From Trissonchulus latispiculum (taxonomy: Eukaryota; Nematoda; Enoplea; Enoplida; Ironidae), in assembly GCA_030248195.1 (NCBI GenBank), contig JASAND010031913.1, forward strand, positions 19,781-83,780: 64,000 bases of DNA, in the 5' to 3' direction. Shown here piece by piece: positions 44,568-55,735 of the stretch. The translations under genes and the position numbers were made by a program. The notes beneath the pieces are model-generated. The model had not been told where the DNA came from. It worked only from the letters and a program-made list of their open reading frames with translations, and did no database searches. Positions within the stretch are counted from its first letter, which is position 1, and every line of letters begins with the position of its first letter.

Positions 44568-47500
44568 CTGGCTATCCTCAACTGTACGGTGATCCGGTTA
44601 CGATGCGAGAGTTGCTGATGGACGTTCATGCGGAAATATTGGGATCGCATCTGAAAGAACTGCTTCACCTATTTTGCAATGATGTTAGCGATGGTACCGA
44701 TATTTGCAAGGTATAGCTGCTGGTATATTGCTGCGAAAAGTTAAAAATTCAAATCGATTTCTCGTTGTTCACATTGCATTCCTTACCACATAATGTGTAG
44801 TTAGCATTTTTATATTTCAGACTGTTACCTAGCATGGTATTTGTTAAGGTTTTGAGGGAGGAGGTCCGTCCCCGGAGGGGGGGGGGTCGGGGGATTTTGG
44901 GGGTTAGGGAGGGTGAGCTTTTTTGCAAAATTTAATCAGAAATTGTCCATTTGGCGGCGAAAATTTTTTAAAATTTGCCTATTTTTGGCGACAATTTGCG
45001 CACCTTCGCCTCACCCCCCCCCCAGAAAAAAATACCCTGTCTAGTAAGTAAAATAGTGAGCACAGGTCACCAAGAATTTCCTAGTACTCACCCACTCTAG
45101 AAAGTACCACGTTATCTTGATAATAGCAATGAGGAACTTAAATTTTTCCACATATTTAAAGTTTACGTCAAGAAAATGAAGTAAACGCTGGCCAGCAGGC
45201 GGATCCACGAAGGATACAAGGATTATTTCTTTATGACATATTTAAAGTTGTACAAAGCATGAGAGTAATTTTCTTATGAGTACTAAGAATTCGCCAACAA
45301 TTAGACGGTCAGCTTAGCTACATTCGTAGCATGAGGATCAAAAGTAAATAGGAAAAGGGAAAACACTGCACTTTTTCTCCCTAATGTAATTTTGCCTGTA
45401 ATATGCTCGAAACAGTAAGTCTGAAATCTTGGCTGTTTTTCCGAGTGTATAGATATTACGCTACTGTAAGAGTACAAAAAGCGAATGTAATTTCCGACAA
45501 GCTAATTATTAAAGCCATACATTCACAACACTGGATCCGAGTCTAGGGGGACTTTCCCGGCTCCATCGAAGGGCATACCCCTGAAAAATTCCAAAATTGT
45601 AAGGGGTCTACCACAAAATTAGAAAATACATGTTAATTTTTTAGTTAAAAATTTTAAATTTTAGCTAAAAATTAGTAAGAAATCAACATGTTTAGCAATT
45701 TTTAGCATTTTTTGAAAAGCTCGCTATAATTTGCTATAGAATATGGATTCTTTGTTAAAATCGCCGAAGGGAATACTCTTATTTCCTTCTGGACGAGAGG
45801 GTCTACCCTTTTTTCCCTTCTCGCCCCTTGTTCTTCTGGGGTCTACTCGTCTGCACAACCCGATTCCATTACACACGTTATCCCGTGATTAGAACTGGTA
45901 GTGTCCATGGTAAGGTCGAGCATTAATAATTTTATATTATAATTTTGCCAAGAAATCTAGACTTGTGCAACATCGCGATATAACAATTATTGTTTGGATG
46001 TTTTTGGAATATCTTCTCGCTTTGCTTTGCCAGTGTATTGTACACAGTTAGTGAGTTTGACAGCCATCTTATCTTTGCTTGGACCAGTATCATCACTTAC
46101 AGCACAGACACTTAAGATTAATACGCACGAACACAGAGACATCTTATACGTACACATCAGTAATAAGTCAATACCTTATCGACATTCCATTCGTAGAAGC
46201 AGTTTTCGTTTTCTTGGCGTACATACGCTTACGTGTCACTTCGTTGTGTTGTTTTGGGATGATTAGGATACACGCTACAGAGAGATTGGTTCAAGTTAAC
46301 GCTGACTGTAGGTCAGGTTAGGTGAGACTTTAATATAGACTGCGTTTGCCGCTCATATTGAGACCGTGCGGAATGCTGTGGCGAAGCTGAGGCGGGGTTG
46401 TCTTCTGGTCACGCTGTTGATGAGCCAGATAGATCTCCAGTTCATCATCACTGTAGTCATCAATGGCCAGCAGCCGGCTGACATCATCCAGCGATTTGTC
46501 CACCATCGGGAATACGTTATACTGTCCGGTAGCCACTCCGCCCACCGGGACGTATTCCACCTGAACCGGCCGGCCGCCTACCTTCTTTACCTTCTTAGGA
46601 TCCTGGTAGATCATCCGCTTGCCTCCGCCACCGCCGCCACTACTACCATTTCCACCCCCATGGTATCCCCCGTTGCCGCCGCCGGGCTCCGTGACCAGAA
46701 CCGGTTTCCCGGCATCCGAGCAGACCTGCCAGACGCCCAGAGTCAGGCAGGTTGACTGACTGGGATTGGGAACGTAGCGAAAGCGGGGCGATCGCGGTGA
46801 GGAAGCACTGCCCAGACGATGCTGGCCGGGAAGTGGCGGCGGCCGGCCGGAACCGTATCCGCCCAGGGTTGAGCCGTCCAGCCCATCTCGCTCGGCCAGG
46901 GTTCCTCCTCCCCCCAACAGTGGATCGCGTTCCAGACTATGAGAGCCATTGGCACCCAGTCTTTCGGCAACCTCGTAGGGTAGGAATTCATTGACCTCAT
47001 AGGCCTGAAGGAATTTGACGTAGATCAGATGTATCATGGTGGATACCAGAGCTATGCCGACGAAAATGTACAGAAACATGACCAGAAATAGGTCGGTTTG
47101 ATGCGGGACAGGGTAGCGATTTCCAATGGTACTGATGGAATTGAAACAGAAGTAGAGGGCCGTGACCACGTCCCATTCCAGTTCCCAGATGCTGAACAGA
47201 AAGGCGCCCAGAAATAGCCATCCTATATTGACAAATATTGCCAAGGCTATAGGAATGTCCACAATGGTCAGTTCATTCAGACGTTTCTGTTGCTTAGGGC
47301 TTTCCTCTACCTTCAGAGTATCCAGTTCTTCGATGGATTGATGGGCAAAAAATTTCAGACATTTCCAGCACTGCCAGAGGGCTCTAGAGGGGACGTTTAA
47401 CATGGTGACCAGAAATTTGCTGATATCTTTGAGAGTGTAGAGTACCAGGGGCAGTCCGATGACCAGATAGAACATTGTGGCTATTTTTCCGGCAGTGGTG

Positions 47501-50500
47501 ATTGGATGAAGATGGCCGTAACCTGAACGTGGAAATATCGTATGTGTTTAACAACTCGGAAAAGACATTTCTACTATACGTGTCCTTTCTCTTTTATTTT
47601 TTGGTATTATTATGATAGAATGATAGATTAGCAAATTTTTATTAAAATTAGCTATGTAGTCAGCTAAAGCTAAAAATGATGTATTTCATTTCCCACATCG
47701 TCCGTCACATTTTAGTTTAGCTACTTAAACTGCTGTAAACGTTTATTCTAAATACTGAGGGTGCGTTCTGCTGTTTCGTGTGTTTTATTTTGGTTATTAT
47801 TTTACCCAAGGTAACCCGTTGCCAGAGTAAACACTGTAACTGTAGTGATGTCTGGCATTTTTTAGGGTTTTGAAAGTAGGGGGGCTAGCCCAAGGTATAA
47901 ATATACCTAAATTTTTAGCGAAAAATTAGCGGTTTAAGGTAAAAACGCCAAAAATCGCTGTTTTTAAGCTTAAAATGAACTTATAAGCCCATAAATTAGC
48001 TAAAAATTTAGAAAATTTTTGAAAAGTTGACCTCTAAAACCTAATTGTTCGACACTTTTGAGCGATCCCTCAAAAATGTGGGGGGGGGGACCGAAAAGTT
48101 GGGACACCTCCCCCCACTAAAAAACGCCAGGATGTAACTGTTTCTTTTGTTAGTTCTTCCCGTAATTTTGCTCTTCAAAGTCAGTTAAACTAATTCAAAT
48201 GTGTACAGTAAACATTGAGAATTTTCCTCACCAATACTGACAAATATAGGAAGACATTTACCTATGGTAGATATAACTGAGCAGGCGTATAGAATGGAAG
48301 TTTTGAAGGACCAATCGTAGTCTTGCCAACCATAGTGAAGCTGAATCATTTGTTCGTAGCTTTTGATCCGTCGTTCTAAGGCCAGGAAGATTGAATCTGT
48401 CTTGTAGGTTCCCAAAAAGATCAGATAATGAGAATTATTGAATAGCTCTTGAATGATTATTTTCTGTATGAACTCTGTTCTGTTTTTCTGAAATAAAGTC
48501 AAATGAAACAATAGCGCAAATATCACACCATTGTTTATGTGGGTCTTGTCTCGTTTACCTCTACACCACTCAAAATTTTTAAAACTTGACCAAATGGGCT
48601 AAAATTTGGTATGGGTATGTTTTCGACAACGAAGTTTTTCAAATATTGCAAAATTTTGCGAGTTCTCGAAATCTTTTGCTGAAATGTTGTATGTTGGGGT
48701 TGTCTCGTCTGGTTGCATGCCTAAGCTATCTTTTTATTTTTTGGACTTTTATTCAGTTTCATGGCTGGAATAGTGACGAAATGCAGTTTAGTTACCTCCA
48801 GTTTATCATGCCAAGCCTGTTTGTGCAGGGCATTTGGTTCCGCTTCCAGCGAGTAGAAGATTGCTCCGCCGGCCAAAACGTACATGGCAAATACGAACGT
48901 CAGAAAGAGATGTTTAATTCCATAGCGATGATAGAACTGACGGCTAAGCTTGAGACAGTTGAGACAGGCCTGAGTTACTCGCTGACTTCGCCGTCGTCGA
49001 TAGTATCGAATCTCCTCTTCCTCCATAACCACCATGGTGTAGTCCTTTCGACGCGGCGACTGACAGCAGCAGCAAAATAGATCCTAGAATCACACTCCGT
49101 CCTTTGCAGAAGATAATTTACGGGAGGTCAAAATTGATGATTAAGCTATCTTTAAAAGGAAAACATGATTAATTCAGTCTGCGACATACCTACCTATGTT
49201 TGTCTTTTTATTTATTCTCTGAATATGTACCTTTTAAGGTTATCTTCGATTTGATGCTGTAAGAAATTGATATTATATTGATTAATATTGTATAAAACTT
49301 ACCGATAGTCGTCCCATTTTGGGAAGTTTATTGCACGGAAAATTATCAAATACTGGTGACTTACTTTTGCCAAGTGTCTTATTTTGGGCTACCTGTGATC
49401 CTGTTTACGTGTATATAAGCATTCTAATGTTGTTCCTGTGTGCTAAAATGGTGTAACAACAAAAACTTGGTTTAAAAAGCATTACCTTCTGTGAAAGTTG
49501 GTGCCTCCGGTTAACACCAGCCCGTAGAAAGTTTGTTTCAGACAGAAAAACAAATTAGTTTCTTCCTATTTGACTTCTCTATTCGTATTTTTAGAGCTGA
49601 AGTTTGGTCTACCAGAGATTTTTTAGAAGAGAAAAGCTTAGACTATTTGTTTCTGGGATGGAAGGACCAGCTACTTTTTTCGTTAACTCAAACAAGTTCG
49701 AGCCCGAAAAGGGGGGATAACCTTCTATAGAGAGCCCCCGAATAGATCAAACGTTTGCCTGTTAATTTTATCTGAAAATAGCGTAGTATGAAATATTGGT
49801 CTTGTCAGTCTGTTATATTCTTTGATAGTCCTGGGAGGAAACGGCAACGTTTATATATCAATCCTGGTAAAGAGGCTATGTCTATTATCATTTTCTCTAA
49901 CTTGCTCTCCCCGTGTGTCTCCCATTGTTTTGACACTTGGCAAAAGTAAGGGAAGGGATGCGCTCTTCTGAGTGGTAGCAAACGCAGAAGTTTGGCTTAG
50001 CTTTTAATTGGCCTTTAGAGACCTCCGTCACAGGGTTAGACTGAACTGTAGCGCCTCCGAAGATAGAAAGATATTGGGACAAAGATGATGAAATACTAAA
50101 GATTTCTGTGGAATCTAAGAGCGCATTAAGTTGAATAAGAGTTATATAGCTGTTTTAGAGCCATGATTGTCCTATGCTGTCTAGTGTAAATTATACTGCA
50201 TATACCCTTCTTTGATGTCCCATGGAACGCTTGTGTCCGTCTTTAACAGGCCTGACTTTATCAATCGGATACACATTGTGTACAACTTAAAAATCTGGGC
50301 AAATGTCAGTCCTATTAGGGCTATTTTAAAATGTGTTGATCTTATCTGTTGGTCCTTGACATCAGCTATGCACTCAAATGTATATATACCACAGAAGTTG
50401 TTGCAAACTGGGAATAATCTGCTCAAAGAATCACACATAACTTTAGTGGCTGAGTGAGCCAAATCAGTCTGCTTATTCAAAAAACAGGCTCTACACATAA

Positions 50501-53500
50501 TTTTCTGGTTAGAATTTGACGGTTGAGATAAGATTAATGCGAGTACTACTTTAGACTTGTGGCAATGCTTAAGGAAAGGCCTGGTGTCAATTTGATTGAG
50601 CTGGACTAACACAAACTGACACGTCCAGTCTGATATCATATCTTTACTCTAAAAATTGAAAGCTTTTGGGCTATATATATAACTAGTAATAATTTAATAC
50701 GTTTTTATTTGGGTTGCTTGGCTTATTTGTATAGAATATTGGGGAGGGGGGAACAAATTTTTGAAAAAACGTGCGGTTTGGCATTTTGTGTTTGTGTGCA
50801 TGAAACTGTCAAAGTCTCAGAAATAGTTGGGATTCATGGAGAAATGAAGCGAATACTCTCTCCCCAGCAATAATATATAAGCCAGCTATAGTTTGGTTGT
50901 CGGTTTTTGAGTAGTACGATTCTGATTATTTTAGATTCTATCTCTTTGCTGTCTGTCAAAGACCGTAGAAAGTCTGCCTGCCCAGAGTCAGGAAGTGTTA
51001 GATTTTCTGACCAGTCGCGGTTGGTTGGATCACTTTGTCAGCAGTTTGGCCGCAGACGATGTAAAGCTTCAGGCCGTCCTATCAGATCAGCCAGATGCTA
51101 GCCTCAGATCGCTCTATATCTATAGGGCAAGAATGGTGTGTAGTGTAGTCAGTCACGTGTTCAAATAATTCATGTAATGAATGAAAGCTGTACTCATCAC
51201 AAATGTATAAACTGTAATCATTGCTTTTCGCTACATGTGTTTGTACCTTTGAAGTGTATTCTTGGGCTTTTTAAGCGAAAAAATAGGCAGTCGTCTCTCC
51301 ATTGGTAGGGGAAAAGTAGAAGGTGGATAACCCCCCAGAGTGGTCTAAAAATTGCCAAATAGTACAATTAGCCTGTTTTTACATACCGCTATAACTAACC
51401 TTAAAAGTATCAAAAATTCAATTTTCCGCACCAAACTAGACAATTTTAGACCATAACATGCTGTAACGATTTGAAACTGTTTACCAAAAGTCCAAATTCA
51501 AGAAAAACCAGCTTTGACAGTTTCTGGTCACTTTCAGGCATTTTTGAGTTTTGTATATTTCAGGCATTTCTTGGCACAATTGCAGGGATTCCCAGTGGCG
51601 GATCGGCAGTTCTGGTTGATAGAGGACTTATCGTTAGATTAGCTCAGTGTTCCGCCTATTCGTGTATGCCTGCCGATGTGCTGAGGTTGGTATAATTACT
51701 CAGTCATTTAATTTATTAAAGATGTTGAAATTGTTTACATAGAAATGGTACGATAATGGTTTTACCGTTGATGTTTTGTTGATTTAGTTAATCCTTCAGC
51801 GGCCACATTTTCAAATTTTCGAAGGTGAATTTAGTTTTCGAGTTTGAGTTTATGCAAATGATTCAGGAGATGTGTTCTATTGAGGATGACTATTTATTTT
51901 GAAGGCATTGGTTTTGGTCTTGTGTTTTTGTAGTTCACCAGGAGGTTTGCTGTCTGCGAGCGGTCAGAACTATCGCTTGATTTTGGAAAGTGCATTGCAA
52001 CTGTGCATGCATGTTGTGAAGTCTCTTGGTTTCAATAACCATATTGCAGCCGTTCAGGTAAGCACAAAGACGCTTTGTTGTATTTGTTCAAGCATTTTCA
52101 GTTTGCAGCTTGTCATTTTAGTGTTGGATTGGCAAGAAGATGTTGAATTAATAGAAATTCTATATTTGACGGCCAAAAGTCGTCAAGTACGTAGTTGCTG
52201 AGGTTGTCCTTGGGTTTACTGCATTAGATAAAAGACCAACATTAAAGCTTTAAAGGTTTTGTACATTCGTTTTTGGGATTAGCTTTCTTTACAGTGTGAT
52301 GTAGAAGCACGCCTGACTAGACTGTAGAATTGCCAGTAGTCGAAAGACTCGTCCTTCTGGCACGAACAAATATTGGAACACTTTATCGTCAATTCAGTTT
52401 GCATTTTGCTGTCACCCAATAAATCTAATCGAAACTTCTGTTGTTTTCTTTTGAGCCATTTTGCTTAATTAAGACTGTTTTGGTTTGTGAAACTGCTGCT
52501 ATCCAGGATTTGATTTTCTTTTAGATTCTTCAATTTGTTTCGGCCAATCTGGACGTGTTTACGCACATTGTTCGCAGTGGAGCGAAGCCTCTCTCCTGTG
52601 AACATCTTGATCTGGTCTCTGAGGTTGTCAGGCTGATATCCTATGCTGCCACTGAAGGTATCCTTGTTTGGGACAGAGGGTTAATAAACTTAATAATTAC
52701 TGGAAGTAAAGGCTTAAGGGTTCCGTCAGACAACACTAAACTGTCATCGATTTTGTATTTTTAAGTTTTGAGTTTGCACTTGTTTTTGGTGACGCTACAT
52801 TTTAATGTCTTTAGGAATGTTTGGAACTCATTTGTATTCGTGCCCGTTAGCTTTTAATGATTAAACAACGTATAGTGTAATGACTTTTATAATATACGGT
52901 GTAATGCGAGACTGTTATTGTATTTTCTGTTTGTATATTTATTTGCAGCTGATCTGATCAATTCTACTGATCTGGTGGATCTCCACGCTCAGGTTGATCA
53001 CTGTCTTCGCCAGATGCTCTGGCTGCTTCCTGCCTTTGCCGATCCTGAGCCTCGCCTGGCCTATCTGACTCGTCTGGCCAGTCCTGGCGGCGGCTTCCCG
53101 TCGGCAGCCGGCGCCGCTTCGGCGGGTCGTCTGTCACCTGCTCAGCGTTCTGCGGCAGAAATCGCTTCCTTGTCAATTCTGAGTCACATTCTTCGCTACT
53201 GTTGTCGCAGTATGCTACAAAATGGTATGCTTTTTGGTACCGAATGAAAGTGCTTTTGCTACTACAGTTCGTCAAGCTTGAGTCTTTTGTGACACAATAC
53301 TTTTAGGAAAATAAGCTTGACTTATCTCTACGGTATCCTATGATAGACAATGTTAGTTTTAGCAAGGCTCAAACATTTGCTAACAAGCAGAAGAAAGAAA
53401 GGAGAAGATAAATTTTCAAGCTTCCGGCTCATTTTCAGCTGTATCGTTAATGCCACTAATTTTTTCGTTATCATTTTTTACATTCTTACTTCAGAAGTTC

Positions 53501-55495
53501 CAATAATCCTGGATCACTTACATGAGGAAATACATAGTAACTCGGTTTCATCTCTCGTAAATTGCTGGTAATATTTACTAAACTTGATTGCAGCGGGAGT
53601 ACATTTATTTAGGTGCTGCAGTCAAGAAATGTCGTCCTGTATTTACTCCCGAAGGAAAGCAACATCCTCGTAAGTGATCGACTGTGACTCTTTTTGTTTT
53701 TATTTTTAAATTACATGGATGTAATGCCCTACTCAGTCAGTGAAGTTAGCAAAATTACTAAATTTTTAAATTAATTTTATACAGACATTCTTCTGAATAT
53801 TGCCTTCGCTTTACATTGTTTTTCTTTGTTTTTGTTGTTTTTAGACATGAGTACAACCGGTGCAACAGCTTCGCTCAGTATATTGAGTCGAACTATTCGC
53901 TATCTGTCTCAGCATGTTGGGCGTTTACAGAACAAAGTGGAAGAGTATCGTAGAAAGATTTCTCAGCAAGCTGACTATACCGAACAAGATGTTTCGCTGG
54001 TATGCTCTGTTTGCAATAATTATAAGCTTTGATCAGCTGTTAATATGAGTTGAACTTCTTGAATCTTTGCAAGACAGGATTGTCTTTTGTTCGTGGTGTG
54101 TGGAGAATCATGCAGATATAAAACCCCGTTTTCCCCGTTTTCCGATCTGTTCAATGCAAGTTCAATTTTATATTTTCAGTATGTGGATTCCGTCGATACA
54201 AACCTTTCATTTCTCAGTATTTTGGATAGGCGTAATTTAGTGGCACAGCGGCTAAAATCACTTTTAACCAGTTCTCGGCGTCAGCTGGAATTAGCTCAGT
54301 GTAAGCGACGTTATCAGATTTTTGTTTTGAATTTACCTTTGTTTTTTGCGATCAAACCTTACAGGTTCCTTATCTCCTTTTCGTTCAAAATCTTGGATAT
54401 ATAGTTTTTGGCTTCATCTTATTCTGCATGTTCTCGTTTATGCAAAAGATTACGTTTTGTCTGGTTAGCTTTGATATCTAAATGTTTTAATTTGGTTTTT
54501 TAGATTGTATTGAGTTGTGCCTGTTTATGCTGTGGCGTCATGTTGAATATTTTTCGACAGAAAGGCTTCAACAGAAGCCATCGGATCTGGCTAATTCACC
54601 AATGGTTATGCTCAAAAGTAAGCACAATAGCTTTTTATCCGTTCCGTAGTCGCTGGATTCGAGTGTGTTTCGTCGTGTCAGTTTTGTTTATACACAGTTT
54701 CTGTGTGTGAGAGTAAATATAAATAATTTTGTCTTAATGCACGCCTTTTGTTATATAATTTTGTCTTAATGCACGCCTTTTGTTGTTTCAGCTTCCTTGC
54801 TAGAAAACAATGCTTCTCCAGCAGTGGATGCCACTGTTTCCAAATCTGAGGTTTGTGGAGATGTGGACGATCTTTGGTTTGCGAAAACTCAGAAATGTCT
54901 GGAGGTTAGCTTGATCCTGTTCTGGTGCATAAGAGATGTTTAGTTCAATTTTTTAGAGCTGGTTTCTTTCCACTGTATGTTCAAATACTTCCATATTAAC
55001 ATTAAATTTGAGATCTTTCCTTTGATTGATTGTTTGATATGTACACATATCCATTGTCGACGTATTGATTAAACCAAGTGTACATAATACATAAGAGTAT
55101 GACAGCTGTGCGGGGGAGTCAGCAGTTAGCGTGCAGAGGATTTGTCACGCTTATAATACATAGAGTATGCCAGTTGACATACTCTTATGTTATTATGTAC
55201 TCTTGGTTAAATCCAAGGATAACATTACCACGCTATGTTAACGTCTTAGAATAGTATAGAAACATCTTCCTAGTTGACTGCAGTCACGTTAATAAGCTGG
55301 TTGTGAACGAGGGAACCGACTGGACTAAGATCAAGATGTTTAATCCAGTATTATTAGAAGCCTGTGGTTCTATACTTTCGTGTTCTGGCATTTTAGATGA
55401 TTCAGAATCTGGTTGGAGCCGACGATCAGCAGACTGCCTTCAACACTGCCGCACTGCGATACCTAAGAAGACTAGTTAAATTAAGACTCTCTTGA
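44568..55495 (+). CDS. NUP205: Nucleoporin NUP205, 3' part (12 exons)
   Basis: Large alpha-solenoid of the nuclear pore inner ring (yeast Nup192). Exons: 44568-44710, 50935-51135, 51564-51685, 51934-52057, 52525-52657, 52949-53224, 53613-53669, 53845-53999, 54180-54300, 54504-54617, 54792-54904 and 55397-55495 (TGA). All introns are GT-AG with consistent phases; 551 codons are present. In order the translation matches the human C-terminus: CNDVSDGTDICK, LRSLYIYRARM then AFLGTIAG, GLIVRLAQCSAY, YRLILESALQL, ILQFVSANLD, CIELCLFMLWRHVEYFS and a basic helical end. Exon 6 adds a Gly/Ala/Ser/Pro stretch (about 53085-53150) not in human. The N-terminal roughly 1,540 residues are not found upstream in the window. 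The first visible intron (6.2 kb) holds a K2P gene in antisense; the last holds a CAAG MITE. Confidence 0.93.
44833..45039. mobile_element. Poly-G MITE in the large NUP205 intron
   Basis: Ends CATGGTATTTG and inverted CAGGGTATTTTTTTC; flanks CCTAG (44828-44832) and TCTAG (45040-45044) agree at four of five bases. G and C homopolymers lie inside. Confidence 0.5.
45166..45222 (+). repeat. GGCGGATCC-type dispersed repeat, core only
   Basis: GTCAAGAAAATGAAGTAAAC followed by GCTGGCCAGCAGGCGGATCC and ACGAAGGATACAAGG. It lies in the large NUP205 intron. Confidence 0.65.
45230..46320. other. Intronic sequence without recognised features
   Basis: Part of the large NUP205 intron and the 3' flank of the antisense K2P gene. 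ORFs at 45994-46321 show no family signature. Confidence 0.35.
46330..49035 (-). CDS. Two-pore-domain potassium (K2P/TWK) channel, three exons
   Basis: Plasma-membrane potassium leak channel subunit, dimeric in the family. Minus-strand exons are 48796-49035, 48262-48487 and 46330-47522, GT-AG, 552 codons. Residues about 41-62 are TM1; the extracellular cap helix follows; pore 1 has STIGYGHLHP (TIGYG at 153-158), split by the second intron; TM2 about 172-187; TM3 about 242-266; pore 2 FNSISTIGNRYPVP (about 283-296); TM4 about 299-321. The roughly 230-residue cytosolic tail is Gly/Ser-rich. Pore 1 is canonical, but pore 2 reads TIGNRY where the family has TIGFGD or TIGLGD, losing the second filter glycine. 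ATG 49035 is chosen because of its acidic-basic start; an upstream exon is possible. The gene lies wholly inside a NUP205 intron in antisense. Subfamily not assigned. Confidence 0.9.
47852..48130. mobile_element. Poly-G MITE in the K2P gene intron, 5-bp target duplication
   Basis: Ends CTGGCATTTTTTAGGG and inverted CTGGCGTTTTTTAG, flanked by GATGT (47847-47851 and 48131-48135). Confidence 0.85.
49090..50180. other. Upstream flank of the K2P gene, no clear feature
   Basis: AT-rich. A minus-strand stretch, about 50160 down to 49897, reads through without stops (ALLDSTEIFSISSSLSQYL, then GGATVQSNPVTEV) after an AG and might be an exon of the ORF described next, but no family is recognised. Confidence 0.25.
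50181..50639 (-). CDS. Uncertain 152-codon ORF in the NUP205 intron
   Basis: Open from an ATG at 50639 to a TAA. It contains a cysteine-rich stretch (CDSLSRLFPVCNNFCGIYTF) and a hydrophobic segment (FKIALIGLTFAQIFKLY) that could span a membrane. Longer than expected for chance in AT-rich DNA, and its translation is less skewed than most noncoding ORFs here. No family match by eye, and no splice partners proved. It may be a second gene in antisense within this intron, or chance. Confidence 0.25.
   Translation of the reverse strand: MISDWTCQFVLVQLNQIDTRPFLKHCHKSKVVLALILSQPSNSNQKIMCRACFLNKQTDLAHSATKVMCDSLSRLFPVCNNFCGIYTFECIADVKDQQIRSTHFKIALIGLTFAQIFKLYTMCIRLIKSGLLKTDTSVPWDIKEGYMQYNLH
55075..55205. 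mobile_element. Short CAAG-ended MITE in the last NUP205 intron
   Basis: A 131-bp internally deleted copy with the same ends and the central GCAGTTAGCGTGCAGAGGAT block. Flanks share only TTAAA, so the duplication is not clean. Confidence 0.75.
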
Positions 55496-55563
55496 TTCAT
55501 TGTTATCTAATCAGTTTTAGCACTGTCTGATTTTTCCTTGTTTTTATATCTTGTTACATGACA

Positions 55564-55569
55564 AATAAA
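55564..55569 (+). terminator. AATAAA polyadenylation signal of NUP205
   Basis: AATAAA lies 69 bases after the NUP205 stop, followed by a GT-rich stretch (GTTTGCTACGTTTGCTTGG). The retrotransposon target site is about 155 bp further on, so it lies outside the mature transcript. Confidence 0.6.
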
Positions 55570-55735
55570 ACGTTTGCTACGTTTGCTTGGTGAGGAGTCA
55601 CTGTTGCTGATTTAATTCTGTTGTAAGCTTGTTTAATTACCGTAGTGTATACACCATTTATGCTGGAAGCCGAAGTGAGTAGCAGTTGAACCATATAATA
55701 GACTGAATCCGACGGTTATAAAATGATGAATGTCT

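Noticed and set aside
46366..47000. ORFs antisense or out of frame to the K2P last exon
   Set aside because: GC-rich tail coding sequence opens other frames; only the channel frame has domains.
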